From NCBI RefSeq assembly GCF_000219625.1, contig NC_018218.1, forward strand, positions 5,146,001 through 5,210,000: 64,000 bases of DNA. Direction: 5' to 3'. The notes below the pieces were generated by a model that did no database searches, was not told the DNA's origin, and worked only from the letters and a program-made list of their open reading frames with translations. Below are positions 32,252 to 42,824 of this stretch, in pieces (the first letter of the stretch is position 1; every line of letters begins with the position of its first letter). Made by a program: the position numbers and the translations under genes. The stretch comes from Zymoseptoria tritici IPO323 (lineage: Eukaryota; Ascomycota; Dothideomycetes; Mycosphaerellales; Mycosphaerellaceae).

Positions 32252-32368
32252 GCTATCCGAATCCGAGGACATTGATTACTGATCAGCCTTGACATTGAAG
32301 AAGGTCACATCATTCTCTCCTCCTTCAACTACAAACAATCTCCGTCGAACTCACCCTCATCAACAGAC

Positions 32369-33157
32369 ATGTCGCTTAACACAGCAAAGAAGCCGGTGAT
32401 CGCAGTGGTGGGCGCCGGTCCAGGAATCGGAGAAGCAGTCGCCCGTGGATTCGCAGCAGAGGGCTTCGCTACGGCACTCCTCGCTCGTACCGAAGACAAG
32501 CTACAGACCATGGCCCAAGGCATCGACAAAGACTTTGGACAAGGCACAGCACGGTACTACATCACTGACCTTCGAGTCGAGGAGTCCGTCATCGCAAGCT
32601 TCAAAAAGATCGCCAGCGAGCTCGGCCCAGTGGAAGTCCTCGTCTACAATGCTGGAGCACGACGAGTCAATGGCCGCAAGATCTTGGACACATCGTCTGA
32701 GGAGTTTGAGAACTTTACCAAGATCAATCTGTTCGGAGCTTTCTGGTCGACAAAGTGTGTCCTGCCTGCTATGCTGGAAGCAAAGAAAGGCACGATCCTC
32801 TTCACCGGTGCAACTGGTGCACTCCGCGGGCCGCCCGGTCTTTCAAGCTTCTCACCTGGCAAATTCGGACTCAGAAGTCTCTGCCAGATCATCACACGAG
32901 AATATCAGCCGGACGGTATTCATGCTGCTTTCATTGTCGTCGACAGTCCCGTGGATGGCAAGCTCATCGGCGGTGTGTCCCGTAGGAAGTGGGAGCGTGA
33001 AGGCGCGAAGGAGAAGCTGGAAGACCTGGATGCATATTTGATGCAGCCAAACGATCTCGCGCAGACGTATTGGTTCCTACATACCCAGCCACGAAGTGCT
33101 TGGACGCATGAGATTGATGTCCGCCCGCAGAAGGAGGGCATGTACAGTAGATTGTGA
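32369..33157 (+). CDS. SDR-family protein lacking the catalytic tyrosine
   Basis: This is a 262-residue, intronless protein. The cofactor loop VVGAGPGIGEAVARGFAAEG (14-33) and NAG (YNAGARR) are typical of SDRs, and FTGATGALRG supplies the serine region. At the active site the family's YxxxK is FSPGK, with Phe for Tyr. I recall an SDR subgroup with an F-x3-K in this position and a following G-I-H-V-A-H-V-V-I-D-like strand (here GIHAAFIVVD), so this may be a family trait rather than a mutation. Reaction unknown. The copia copy 1 insertion ends 118 bp before the start codon, so its promoter may have been affected. It converges on the GST gene. Confidence 0.87.
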   Translation: MSLNTAKKPVIAVVGAGPGIGEAVARGFAAEGFATALLARTEDKLQTMAQGIDKDFGQGTARYYITDLRVEESVIASFKKIASELGPVEVLVYNAGARRVNGRKILDTSSEEFENFTKINLFGAFWSTKCVLPAMLEAKKGTILFTGATGALRGPPGLSSFSPGKFGLRSLCQIITREYQPDGIHAAFIVVDSPVDGKLIGGVSRRKWEREGAKEKLEDLDAYLMQPNDLAQTYWFLHTQPRSAWTHEIDVRPQKEGMYSRL

Positions 33158-33218
33158 CCTGCTGCAGCCAGAGAATCATCACATCATCATTTCGCATTCA
33201 AACACATATCTCCATCAA

Positions 33219-34056
33219 TCACAACAACGACCTGAAAGCCCCATCCTTGTTTCGATCCAACTCCAAAAACTCACACATCAGTCCCAAATGGTTGATTCCC
33301 CAAAATCCATGCTTCTCTCCCTTCGCGTTCACCGCCTCAAACCACGGCGCTCCAAACGACCCCGACTTGAACGCCTCATCCGTGTTGGACTTCAACAGAT
33401 CCTTCGCCTCTGCCTCGCCCATCTTCTCCAGCACCTTCTTGGCCTCATCTTCGCTGCCTAACACTTCTGCTAGCACTTTGCCAAAGACTTCTGGCTTGGA
33501 GACCGGTTCCAGGTCGATCCAGAACCGCTTGCAGAGAGCGGTCATGTAGTCATCTACTTTCTCTGGTTTGACAAGGCTCAGAGCACAGACTGAACGCATG
33601 GTTGGGAGAGTGTTTTGAGGAAATGGTTGAGGCATTTTCCCGGATGCGGCGAAGGGGACATCGAAGCGTTTGGCGAAGTACGCTCGCTCGAAAGCTTGGT
33701 ATGGTCCTTTGTCTGTTGAGCAGGATGTGAGATCAATGTTCTGTCTGCGAGCAGCGGGATCATGGAGGATACCGTACTCTTGATGGTCATTGGCGGTCGA
33801 TTGTCATTCATTTGCATGACACCCTGATATCGCATTAGCAACTGTGCGATTGGAACAGTCTGCAGCTCTACTCACCCCTTGGAAGACGGGAACAAGAACG
33901 ATCTTTGTGTTGGCGAACACCGGGGAGTTCTGATATTGTCAGCAATGCGATGCATTATTGAATGACGTTAGGCAGACATACTTTCAGAATATTCCATGCC
34001 AGGTAGCCAAAGGGACTGATTACGTCCGTGTACAGGGTGATCTTTGTTTCCGGCAT
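33219..34056 (-). CDS. kappa-class glutathione S-transferase (DsbA-like fold), four exons
   Basis: Exons 34056-33982, 33929-33876, 33823-33778 and 33712-33219 give 222 residues. Splicing yields a continuous kappa-GST: MPETKITLYTDVISPFGYLAWN with catalytic Ser14, VFANTKIVLVPVFQGGVMQMNDN, PPMTIKNKGPYQAFERAYFAKRF, LPTMRSVCALS, and the C-terminal GSFGAPWFEA. The family conjugates glutathione and includes 2-hydroxychromene-2-carboxylate isomerase. It often works in peroxisomes or mitochondria, but no clear targeting signal is visible here (C-terminus SLL). It is divergent from the 4CL-like ligase. All introns are short and GT-AG. Confidence 0.9.
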
Positions 34057-34605
34057 GTTTTTTATCGATAATCGCTCCTTCTTGAACTTGTGTGCTGAAC
34101 TGTACGGACCGGGCAAAGTTCAGTATTGACACCTCGTCCACACGTCGATAGATGATGAAGGGCGAGGAGAAGTGTCCTCGGAATGATTACTGATCGTCCG
34201 GAACATCTGGCCGAGGGACGGCTGATCTTCGGGAGCACTACTACGGTATGTTGCTCCTTCCCTCTTCGGTACATGCTCCTTCCTTCTTTCTTCAAGGGAC
34301 CAGGAATCCTTCGTTTCCACTTGTGCTACGCCACGATTGCTCAAGTCTCTACCTTATTAGGTTGCAGCATTGAGTCTGTGACGGTAAGCATGGCACTCTG
34401 CTCATCCGGTGATTAACATTGACAAACCTACAATAGATCGGAGAACGGATCTGTTCAGTAATCACACAAGCGGGGCTCGGCCTGTCAAATCGCTCACAAC
34501 ACGCTTGCGACCGTCGATTTGGGCAGGAGCTGCTCTCATCAGTCCCCTGTAGGCGATCAATCTGAATCTCAAGAATCGCTTCTTTCCCCATCGTCGCCAC
34601 CCATC
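34057..34605. promoter_or_regulatory. divergent promoter region, GST / acyl-CoA ligase
   Basis: These 549 bp separate the two head-to-head start codons. Short frames here have no family features. Confidence 0.45.
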
Positions 34606-36299
34606 ATGCCAGCAGAATCTCAGTATCCATCCGTCGAGATCCCGAGCATTGGACTCTGGGATTTCCTCTTCAGTCGCAAAGACCTCACCTTTCCGAAAGA
34701 CAAGAGTCAGTGTATTACAGCCATTGGCCATCGACCTGTCACTCATGCCTCGCCACAGAAATCTTCATCGATGCCGCCACCAATCGATCATACACTTTTG
34801 CCGAGCTCAAGTCTACCGCATCCGACTTTGGTACAGGACTTCTGGCCGACTGGGACTGGCAAAAGGATGATGTGCTAGCACTTTACACTCCAAATTCAAT
34901 CGACACACCCGCCATTATCTGGGGTACTCACTTCGCTGGTGGCATCGTCACCCCAGCCAATCCCGCCTATACCGTAGAGGAGCTCGCCTTTCAACTGCAG
35001 AACAGCGGCGCCAAAGCTCTGGTAACTCAACAGCATCTGCTCGACAATGCCGTGAAAGCTGCCAAACAGGTCGGCATTCCGGAGAGCCGCATCATCTTGC
35101 TCGGCGATGGAAAAGACAGCACACGCCGCATCAAGCATTTCACAGCGATCAGAAACAGCTCCCTTGAGAATCGCTACAAAAGAATAAGAGTTCAGGATCC
35201 GGCGAAAGAACTCGCCTTCCTGGCCTACAGCTCAGGCACGACTGGCCTCCCAAAAGGGGTCATGCTTACTCACAGTAATCTTGTGTCGAACATCCTCATG
35301 TCCGTATCCGCGGAACGCCACATCTCATCTGAAGATCGAGTGCTCGCTTTCCTGCCGTTCTTCCACATCTACGGTCTCGTAGTCCTGCTTCATCAGACCA
35401 TATACCGAGGTCTGACATGCGTAGTCATGGAGAAATTCGACCTGCCGCAGTGGTGTGAGCTGGTCCAACAGCACAAGATCACCTACAGCTACGTCGTACC
35501 GCCGGTCATCCTCGGTTTGTCGAAGCACCCCGTCGTGGACAAATACGATCTGTCCTCGCTCCGGATGCTGGTCTCTGCCGCTGCACCGTTGACGAGAGAG
35601 CTCATCGAAGCGGCGCACAAACGGCTCAAAGTCCCTATCAAGCAAGGCTTCGGTCTGTCAGAGACGTCTCCAGCTACGCATATGCAGCCTGTAGAGTTGT
35701 GGGAAAGCACAATGGGCTCCGTTGGTCGACTTCTGCCGAACCAGACGGCCAAGTATGTCTCCGAGGATGAACAGGAAGTACCCGTGGGCGAGGTAGGAGA
35801 GCTGTGGATCAAAGGACCGAACATCTTCGCGGGTTATCTGCGAAACGAAGAGGGAACGAAGAATGCCTTGACTTCTGACGGATATTTCAAGACGGGAGAC
35901 ATTGGGTATCAGGACAAGGACGGCAACTTCTACATTACCGACCGGAAGAAAGAACTCGTGAAGTACAAGGGCTTTCAAGTCCCACCTGCTGAACTGGAAG
36001 GCGTCCTTCTTTCTCATCCCAAGATCGACGATGTCGCAGTGCTCGGCGTTCAACGCGATGATCTGGCGACGGAGGTCCCGCTCGCTTACGTCGTGCCTAG
36101 GCAGGGCGAGACGGCCGGACCACAGCTGGAGAAGGAGATCGTCGACTGGATGGCTTCGAAGGTGGCTAATCACAAAAGGCTGCGAGGCGGCGTCAAGTTT
36201 GTAGGCGAGATTCCTAAATCGGCTGCGGGGAAGATTTTGAGGAGAGTGTTGAAGGAGAAGTATTCGCAGGACGAGAAGAAACGGGATGCGAAGCTGTGA
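34606..36299 (+). CDS. 4-coumarate:CoA ligase-like acyl-CoA synthetase, peroxisomal
   Basis: Exon 1 is 34606-34705 and exon 2 is 34759-36299, joined through a GTCAGT...CCACAG intron, giving 546 residues. Adenylate-forming motifs are complete: YSSGTTGLPKGVMLTH (AMP-binding P-loop), LPFFHIYGL, GFGLSETSP, YFKTGDIGY, KKELVKYKGFQVPPAELE and PKSAAGKILRR with the catalytic lysine. The protein ends in AKL, a type 1 peroxisomal targeting signal. It likely activates an aromatic or medium-chain carboxylic acid with ATP and CoA for peroxisomal degradation. The acid itself cannot be deduced. The divergent GST may be co-regulated with it. Confidence 0.92.
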
Positions 36300-36528
36300 G
36301 CCGTGGGCGACACGGCTTCTTTCAGTTTTGCTTGGTCTCAGAAGCTAATGTATTTGGCTTTTGTTCTGTGTCATGTAAGCGGAGCAGCAACATTGCACTG
36401 TCACACACGATCATAGCATTTTCTGATGCTATTCCTCGTGAAACTTATCGTCATCTGGCTCATTTCACCCAACATGGGCCTGGGCGGGTCTCCTGGTCCT
36501 TCATCGCTGCAAGTCATCTGATCTCATC

Positions 36529-37849
36529 TCAAGCGCCAACATGCTGCTCGTACCAGGCGGGCTCCTCTCGCTGGATCATTGTTGCAACCTTCTCGACCTC
36601 CTCTGCGAGGTTCTGCACATTCGCATCCCTGGTCAAAGTCAGCATCGCCGCAATACACTGTCAGTTACAGGATACGTGCCATGCTCTCAGGTCCATCTTC
36701 GAACTGTTCCCGCCCTTGGTGTTGAAGTGAATGACCTCTTCAATCTGATCGATCGCTCCCGATAAGCGGTTGCTCTCCACCATTGCCGAAGCATAGACCT
36801 CCGCCCGGTCCGCATCGACACCCAGCAACGCACCCAAGTTCTGGAATGATATGTTCGAATAGATTCGAGATACGGCGAGGAGATTGTGCTCAAGCACTGC
36901 CTTGTCGAGCACAGTACTTCCATCGGACGTCTTGGCCAATTGATGTGATTCGAGATTGGCGGCAAACGCTGCGACTTCTGAGGGTGCGAGGATGCGGTCA
37001 AGGAAGATCTTCTCCAGGATACTGAACTCTGGCGTCGATGACGTGCGTTCGTCTTTGTAGAGTTTGGCCAGCTGACGAGCGCGGAGAGGTCCGGCCGGAG
37101 CGAGAACGGCGCAGGTGATAGCGCTTGAGAGTGCTCGTAGGCGTTCATCCTCGTCGATAATGGCTTCGTTTGAGAGGGCAAGATATGCAGCAGAGGCATC
37201 GAGGAAAGCGCGCTGTGAGTCGCTGATACGTGCTTGGGAGAGTTGGAATTGAAGGCGGGTGGTTTGGTCGGTGACTGAGAAGATGATCTGTTTGATCCTA
37301 TTGAGATAGCTTAGTGCGCTGGTGGTGTCGTCCTCTTCGAGGTAGCATCGACAGATGCGCATCCAAACTTTGGCTTTCTGGTCATCGGTCACAGCGCGCT
37401 GGGATGATTCGAGGGAGATGGTTTCTAGGGTCTTGGCGGAAGCGCGGAAGTCGTCTTCGGCCTCGTGGGCGTCGGCGAGGATGAATTTGAGTTCGGTGTC
37501 TTGTTGCTCGAATGAAACAATCTTTGGTGCGAGGAGGTCTACTATTTGTGTTCTGCGGCTTGTCAATATTTCCAAACGTTCTCACTGCATCACGATCTGC
37601 TCACCCTGCCTCGATCTTGAGAGTGTTGTCTGTCAGAGCTCGGAATTGCTCCACGAAAGCAGAGAGGAGTGGTCGAGACACAATGACGCCGATATTGTCA
37701 GATGTGATGCTTTGAACATAGCGTACGAGGTTGCCCTGCTGATCTTGCTCGGATGATATGATGCGCTTCAGAAAATCATTGTAACCCGTGCTCCGCTGCT
37801 GTCCGGTGGCGGATTCCAGGGCGGCGAGCTCGTTTTCGACGGAAGACAT
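36529..37849 (-). CDS. COP9 signalosome subunit 4 (PCI domain)
   Basis: Exon 1 starts MSSVENELAALESA (37849) and runs to a GTGAGC donor near 37608. Exon 2, from about 37560, encodes helical repeats (YLNRIKQIIFS..., RQLAKLYKDER) and the PCI winged helix (HNLLAVSRIYSNISFQNLGALLG, AEVYASAMVESNRLSGAIDQIEEVIHF). This pattern is CSN4, a scaffold of the nuclear deneddylase complex that controls cullin ligases. A final exon at about 36529-36615 encodes LAEEVEKVATMIQREEPAWYEQH in one frame. The best intron (GTATCC at about 36681 to CAG near 36632) does not join it in phase. Either another splice is used or one base is off near the 3' end. Confidence 0.85.
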
Positions 37850-38406
37850 TTTGTTGCGCGATCCAGAGTTGATCGCGGATGCTGACCGATTCTTTCTGGT
37901 TGAAAGGCCTCTAGATGTGACTTGAGTGATGAGAAGGAAGAGGGAGTTCGATGGATCAAACAGAAGTGGAGTGCCGTGAAGTGAGGTGAGCGGATGACTA
38001 AGCAGTAGGCACGGACCGTTCAAGGTTGTCGGTTGTGTACTTCGAGCTTCCTCCGAGTTCTTCTCTCTCTTCTGCACCCACCACCTTCCGCCCCGACACG
38101 TGAATCCACTGGATACGAAGGAAGGCGTCAAAAGTGCCAGAGCGACCGAGTATAGTTTCCGGGCGGAGATCGAACATCGCGATCTCGACATCAATCTGCT
38201 TGACCGTGGGCTCTAACGTTAAATGCCCGTACGGGCAACAAGGTGAGGCAAATAGGTAAGACCAATACGCGCGGCGATACATCACTCAGCTCCAATTCAT
38301 CATCAGATGCGCTCGAATTCTCTTCATCTTCTGTCCCTCCCCTCTTCCGCTCCTGACACTGCCGCGCATTAGCGACTTTAGCACCACGAGTTCCTCGGCG
38401 TTCAAG
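37850..38406. promoter_or_regulatory. divergent promoter region, CSN4 / fascin-like gene
   Basis: These 557 bp separate the two head-to-head starts. Open frames on the minus strand continue from CSN4 exon 1 but carry no family features and are probably 5' UTR. Confidence 0.4.
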
Positions 38407-39036
38407 ATGGGCGAAGAACACTCAAAACTCAGTCAGGATCAGCCAACCAACTCAGGCGCATCCGACTTCCACACAGAGAAAGCAAACGAAACTGAGAATG
38501 GGCACGCTGGCCAAAATGAGTCGCGCAATTCAACCAGCTCTTCAGACACTCGTTTTACTCCAAAGACCGGCTTCACCCAAGGCGACACTTTCGGAAGTCC
38601 ACGACTCTCACCGCCGTTCGCTCAAGGTGAAGTGCCATGGTTCGACACATCATACATGATCCTCGATAAAGAAACCCGGAAGGCGATCACTCTTACGGAG
38701 GACGGCAAAACCCTTCGACTACGATATGCTGAAGACGGCCCCAATGCGAGCAACACTTTTCTTTGTGTATGCAGAGACAACTACACCGCCTTTCTGAACA
38801 AACGATCCAGAAGCTATCTCAGTCATGACGGCAAAGAGATCCGGGGGAAAGTGCACGCCGGCGCGCTGAGGCTCAATAATTGGGAGTGTTTCGTCCCTCG
38901 GGCGCACCCAAGCGGAGGATATCAACTGCTGTCACCGTTCAGGCAGAGCAAGATGATGTTGCTTGTCAAAACATCGGCTGGCGAGATTGAGAGAGCATAT
39001 CATGGCAATACTTTGTGGGTGTTCGAGGAAGTCTGA
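38407..39036 (+). CDS. conserved small protein with fascin/beta-trefoil-like C-terminal half
   Basis: This is a single frame of 209 residues. The first 75 are hydrophilic and low-complexity (Ser, Asn, Thr, Glu). The remainder is beta-rich with repeated aromatic and glycine positions: TFLCVCRDNYTAFLNKRSRSYLSHDG, LRLNNWECFVPRAHPSGGYQLLSP, and the terminal GNTLWVFEEV. This resembles fungal proteins with a fascin-like or beta-trefoil fold. I do not recognise a named family or an enzyme motif, and no signal peptide or membrane segment is present. The function is unknown. Confidence 0.7.
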   Translation: MGEEHSKLSQDQPTNSGASDFHTEKANETENGHAGQNESRNSTSSSDTRFTPKTGFTQGDTFGSPRLSPPFAQGEVPWFDTSYMILDKETRKAITLTEDGKTLRLRYAEDGPNASNTFLCVCRDNYTAFLNKRSRSYLSHDGKEIRGKVHAGALRLNNWECFVPRAHPSGGYQLLSPFRQSKMMLLVKTSAGEIERAYHGNTLWVFEEV

Positions 39037-39614
39037 TAGAACGTCCTGCCGCGGATGATGTTGCGGATTGGCTGAAAGTAGAGTTTGCTCTACGGACAGC
39101 TTAGCTCCGCGCAGCGGCCGGGCGGGCGAGCGACACTTTGTATGTATCACCGCCTTTCCATTTTGTCCCAACAAAACAGATCTCTCGGGAAATGCATACG
39201 AAGAGGGTTCGCTTCGCTGACAGTCGCTTGCGGCTTGCGAAATCTCAAATGCGACCGAGGAAATGCAAGAGCAAGTCATGTGGCACAGTCGAGGGACCGC
39301 AAACGAATTTGACACGCGCATTAGCTGAATCTTTCGGACACTAGATCCTTCAGCGTATGGCGAAATACAAGCCCCCGTACGAGCATATGACAGGGCCAGA
39401 GTTCTTCCCTTCCTGTAGCATGGACTTTGCGGCAACATTGGCACTCCAAGCAGGCATCACCTGAGTTGTGAACTGGCATAAAGCGCTCGTAACCGACCAT
39501 AACGGCATCTAACTTTCCGGTTAACGATGCACATCTTCAATCCGTTCAAGAAGCGCGAGGTACCACCGCTCGAGCAGAAAATACCATGCTCAACAACGCA
39601 GTTTCACATTTCGA
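39037..39614. other. intergenic region before the ABC transporter remnant
   Basis: These 578 bp show no coding signal that continues the ABC transporter upstream. The missing transporter half is not found here. Confidence 0.45.
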
Positions 39615-41163
39615 GCGCCAATATCTTTCTTCGACACTAGTCCAATCGGCCGGATCACCAATCGCTTTTCAAAAGACGTGGACACCATGGATAATTCACT
39701 TACGGGGGACCTACGACTTCTTCTATACATCCTCGCCACCATCATCTCGACCTTCTGTCTGACCATCGCATACTACTCCTACTTTGCCATTGCCCTCCTT
39801 CCGCTTATGCTAGCGTTCGCAGTCACCGCATCGTACTATCGAGAACTTGCACGAGAGATCAAACGCCACGAGGCAATTCTTTGTAGCCACGTCTTTGCAC
39901 ATTTTGGCGAAACGATATCCGGAATCCTCACAATCCGTGCGTACAACGTGCAGTCAAGATTCCTCGCCACCATTTCCGCTTCTCTCGACTCAATGGACGG
40001 CGCATACTTCTTGACTTTCGCCGGTCAGCGCTGGCTTTCGACTCGTCTAGACATAGTCGGAGTGCTTCTGGTCTTCATTGTCGGCATTCTCATCGTCACA
40101 TCGCGATTCAGCCTCGATCCAAGCGTCTGCGGCGTCGTTCTGTTATACATGTTGTCGACAGTCCAGCTGATGCAGGACGTCGTTCACAGCTTGGCCGATG
40201 TGGAGAACGAAATGAACTCGGTGGAGAGACTACATCAATACGGCCATGATCTGGGGCAAGAGAAAACTACAGCGATGGAGAAGAGCGATGTTCGACCAAC
40301 TTGGCCAGGGAAGGGATACATCCGGTTTGAAGAAGTTCAGATGCGATATCGGGAGGGCTTCCCACTCGCGCTCAAAGGCCTGACCGTCCATATCAAGAGT
40401 GGCCAGCATATTGGTATCGCTGGACGCACTGGCGCTGGGAAGTCCAGCATCGTTAGCTCGATGTTCAGACTGGTTGAACTGTCCCAAGGCATCATATCCA
40501 TAGGTGGCATCGACATCGCAGGCGTGCCTCTGCATGATCTACGATCGAGGCTGTCTATAATACCTCAAGATCCGACGCTCTTCCGGGGCACAATCTGCAG
40601 CAATCTGAATCCGTTTGACGAGTACGAAGACATTAAACTGTGGCAAGAATTGCGGCAAGCCAACTTCATCACCGACAAAGATGTATTGGCCTCCACGGGT
40701 TCCCAGGAGCCTGCTAAGGTCAACCTCGACTTACCAGTGGAAGATGAGGGATCGAACTTTTCCTTGGGTCAGAGACAGTTGTTGGCACTGGCTCGAGTTC
40801 TGCTGAAGGATTTGCAAGTCATCATGTTTGACGAAGCAACTAGCTTCGTCGACTTCGAGACCGACAAGAAGCTGCAGCAGATCATATACCAGGCGTTTGA
40901 TGGCAAGACTCTGCTTTGCATCGCACACAGATTCAAGACGATCATTGGGTGAGTGGTCTCCATGAGTCTGGTAACTGGCTATCGACTGACACATACCTAG
41001 CTACGACTGTACACTGGTGATGGACGATGGCATGGTTGCAGAGTACGACAGTCCATTTCTTCTCTTCGACAAAGGTGGCCTCTTTCGTGGCATGTGCGAT
41101 CGAGGTGGTACCATGAGAGAGCATATCGTCTCGCGAAGCGTAGATCAAGGTGGCCTGGCATGA
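39615..41163 (+). pseudogene. ABC-C (MRP-type) transporter, C-terminal half only
   Basis: Homology begins abruptly with APISFFDTSPIGRITNRFS at about 39615, the start of the second transmembrane domain in MRP transporters. It then continues through TMD2 and NBD2. NBD2 keeps Walker A (GRTGAGKSS), signature FSLGQRQ and Walker B (VIMFDEATSFVD, with Phe for Ser in the D-loop). The frame ends at an intron, GTGAGT...CCTAG (about 40950-41000), after which YDCTLVMDDGMVAEYDSPF completes the domain to the TGA at 41161-41163. TMD0, TMD1 and NBD1 are absent upstream. The first in-frame ATG is at 39678. It is a 5'-truncated remnant, or possibly a half-size product if still expressed. Confidence 0.75.
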
Positions 41164-41510
41164 AAAGCCTTTCATTCCCTGTGCCCGGGACTGAGATCGA
41201 GGCTTCGGGGTAAAGGTGAGGTCGAACTTGGCTTCAGCTGATCGTTGAGAGAACCAATCGATCGATGTGTTCGGCGCGTTGTTCAAGGAGGCAAAGCTTG
41301 GTTTGCAAAGGAGCTCAAGTACCCACTTGTCCGAACTTGTCGAAATACGAACGGCATCACATCATGTAATACTGACGATTTGATCGATTGATCGACTGAT
41401 TGGTTATTTCATTGAACATATTCATTGCAGCGCTAGATAGCTATTTACAAAACCTTTGTGCCAAACCGTGGCTTCTCCTTGCGTCGTAATATGTGTCCAT
41501 CGTCACACAC
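41164..41510. other. convergent intergenic region
   Basis: These 347 bp lie between the stop codons of the ABC remnant and the peroxygenase-like gene. No feature is seen apart from a short GATTGATCGA-type repeat near 41380-41400. Confidence 0.4.
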
Positions 41511-42824
41511 CTACTTCAAGGTCGATGTGAGATCTTGAGCACCCGGGAACTGGGCGAGAGGCTTGCCATTGTAGTTCAAGAGCTCCGGGCAGCCAAGGCT
41601 TCCAAGAGCGTTCTCGAACATGGACTTGAGCGGAGCGGTGAGGAACTTGAGGGCGTCGATATCGCCAGCCTGAGCAGCCTGCGTGGCGAAGCACAAGAGG
41701 TTGTTGCCGTTCAGGAGGTCGGCAGCGTTGAAGGCTCCTCCGCTGACGTCGGCGATGTCAAGACCGACGAAGCTGTTGACAGTCCCAGTGTTGCCACCAA
41801 TCTTGACGGCGTTGGGAGCGTCCTTGATTGTCTGGGTGAGGTCGAGAGCAACATCGGCAAGGGTGGACTGCGAGCTAGAGGGACGCCTATACCAGTTCAG
41901 AGGGATGCGCTCTTGGCCGCGATGTTGCACGAAGTCGCCAGGGTTGTCGCCAGAAGCGCCGGCGCCGGTACCAGTGACGGCAAAGAAGGAGCTGAGGACC
42001 TCGCGGGTCAAGAAGCCACCTGGGTTCTCAGCGGAGTGGTTGGACATGAAGCCAATCACGAAGTTGTGCGCAGCAGGCGTAACAGCTCCGGAGAAGGGGG
42101 CGGAGAAATAGTGAGGATTGTTGGATTCACTGTACTGTTGCGTGTATGCATTCTGTCTGTGAATCTTGTAGTAATCCAGGTTGTTCTCGTCTCCGGCCAA
42201 GTTCCAGAGATTGTTCCAGCTGTGCCACTGGAACACGCCAACTCGGCCGTTGTTGAGGTACGCATCTCCGCGCACGATGGAAGCGTCACCCTCATATCGG
42301 TTGTGAGTGCCCACGATACCGGTAGGGTTGCTGAGGAGAGGAACAGTGCCTGGGAATCCAGCACCAATGCTCCATGTGCCAGTAGCTGGGTCGCCAGAGA
42401 TGAGCGCTGCGTAGGTCGCGAGAAAGATTGCCAACTCAGGGCTCATGTTGTAGGCTGCTCCAAGACCATCGGCGGTCTGTTGTGCGGTGGCTTTGCCGTT
42501 TCTTGGAAGGAAGCCGTGGTTGGCGGCGGCATTGAGGCCTAATTACCAGTCAGGGCTACTGCCAATCATGGTTCCTCTGTATGAGAGACACTCACCTGGA
42601 CATTGACCACGGAGGTCGCCAGATCCAGGGCTCTGGAAAGCATTGGGGCCACCATCGGTGACGTCCACATATTGATCCTTGGCGTCAAAGACCGGGTTCT
42701 GATGCCCGACTCCAGTGTTGGGAATGTCTCCACTGGCGCGCTTCATGTTGTTGTCGGCCTGCATGACCATAGGCCACGCTGCGGCGGAGGCAGCCAACGC
42801 TGCAATTGAGAAAGCGGTCCTCAT
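41511..42824 (-). CDS. secreted heme-thiolate peroxidase / peroxygenase-like enzyme
   Basis: Exons 42824-42596 and 42538-41511 give 418 residues. The start MRTAFSIAALAASAAAWP is a signal peptide. Cys75 in GQCPGLNAAANHGFLPR is the proximal heme ligand of the chloroperoxidase/UPO superfamily, in a C-P-G-L-N context. EGDAS (159-163) with the following Arg matches the EGD motif of unspecific peroxygenases, where the Glu assists peroxide cleavage and the Asp side holds magnesium. The C-terminal half contains FVIGFMSNHSAENPGGFLTREVL. It should act outside the cell, using hydrogen peroxide to oxygenate or oxidise organic compounds. The substrate range is unknown. It converges on the ABC remnant. Confidence 0.9.
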
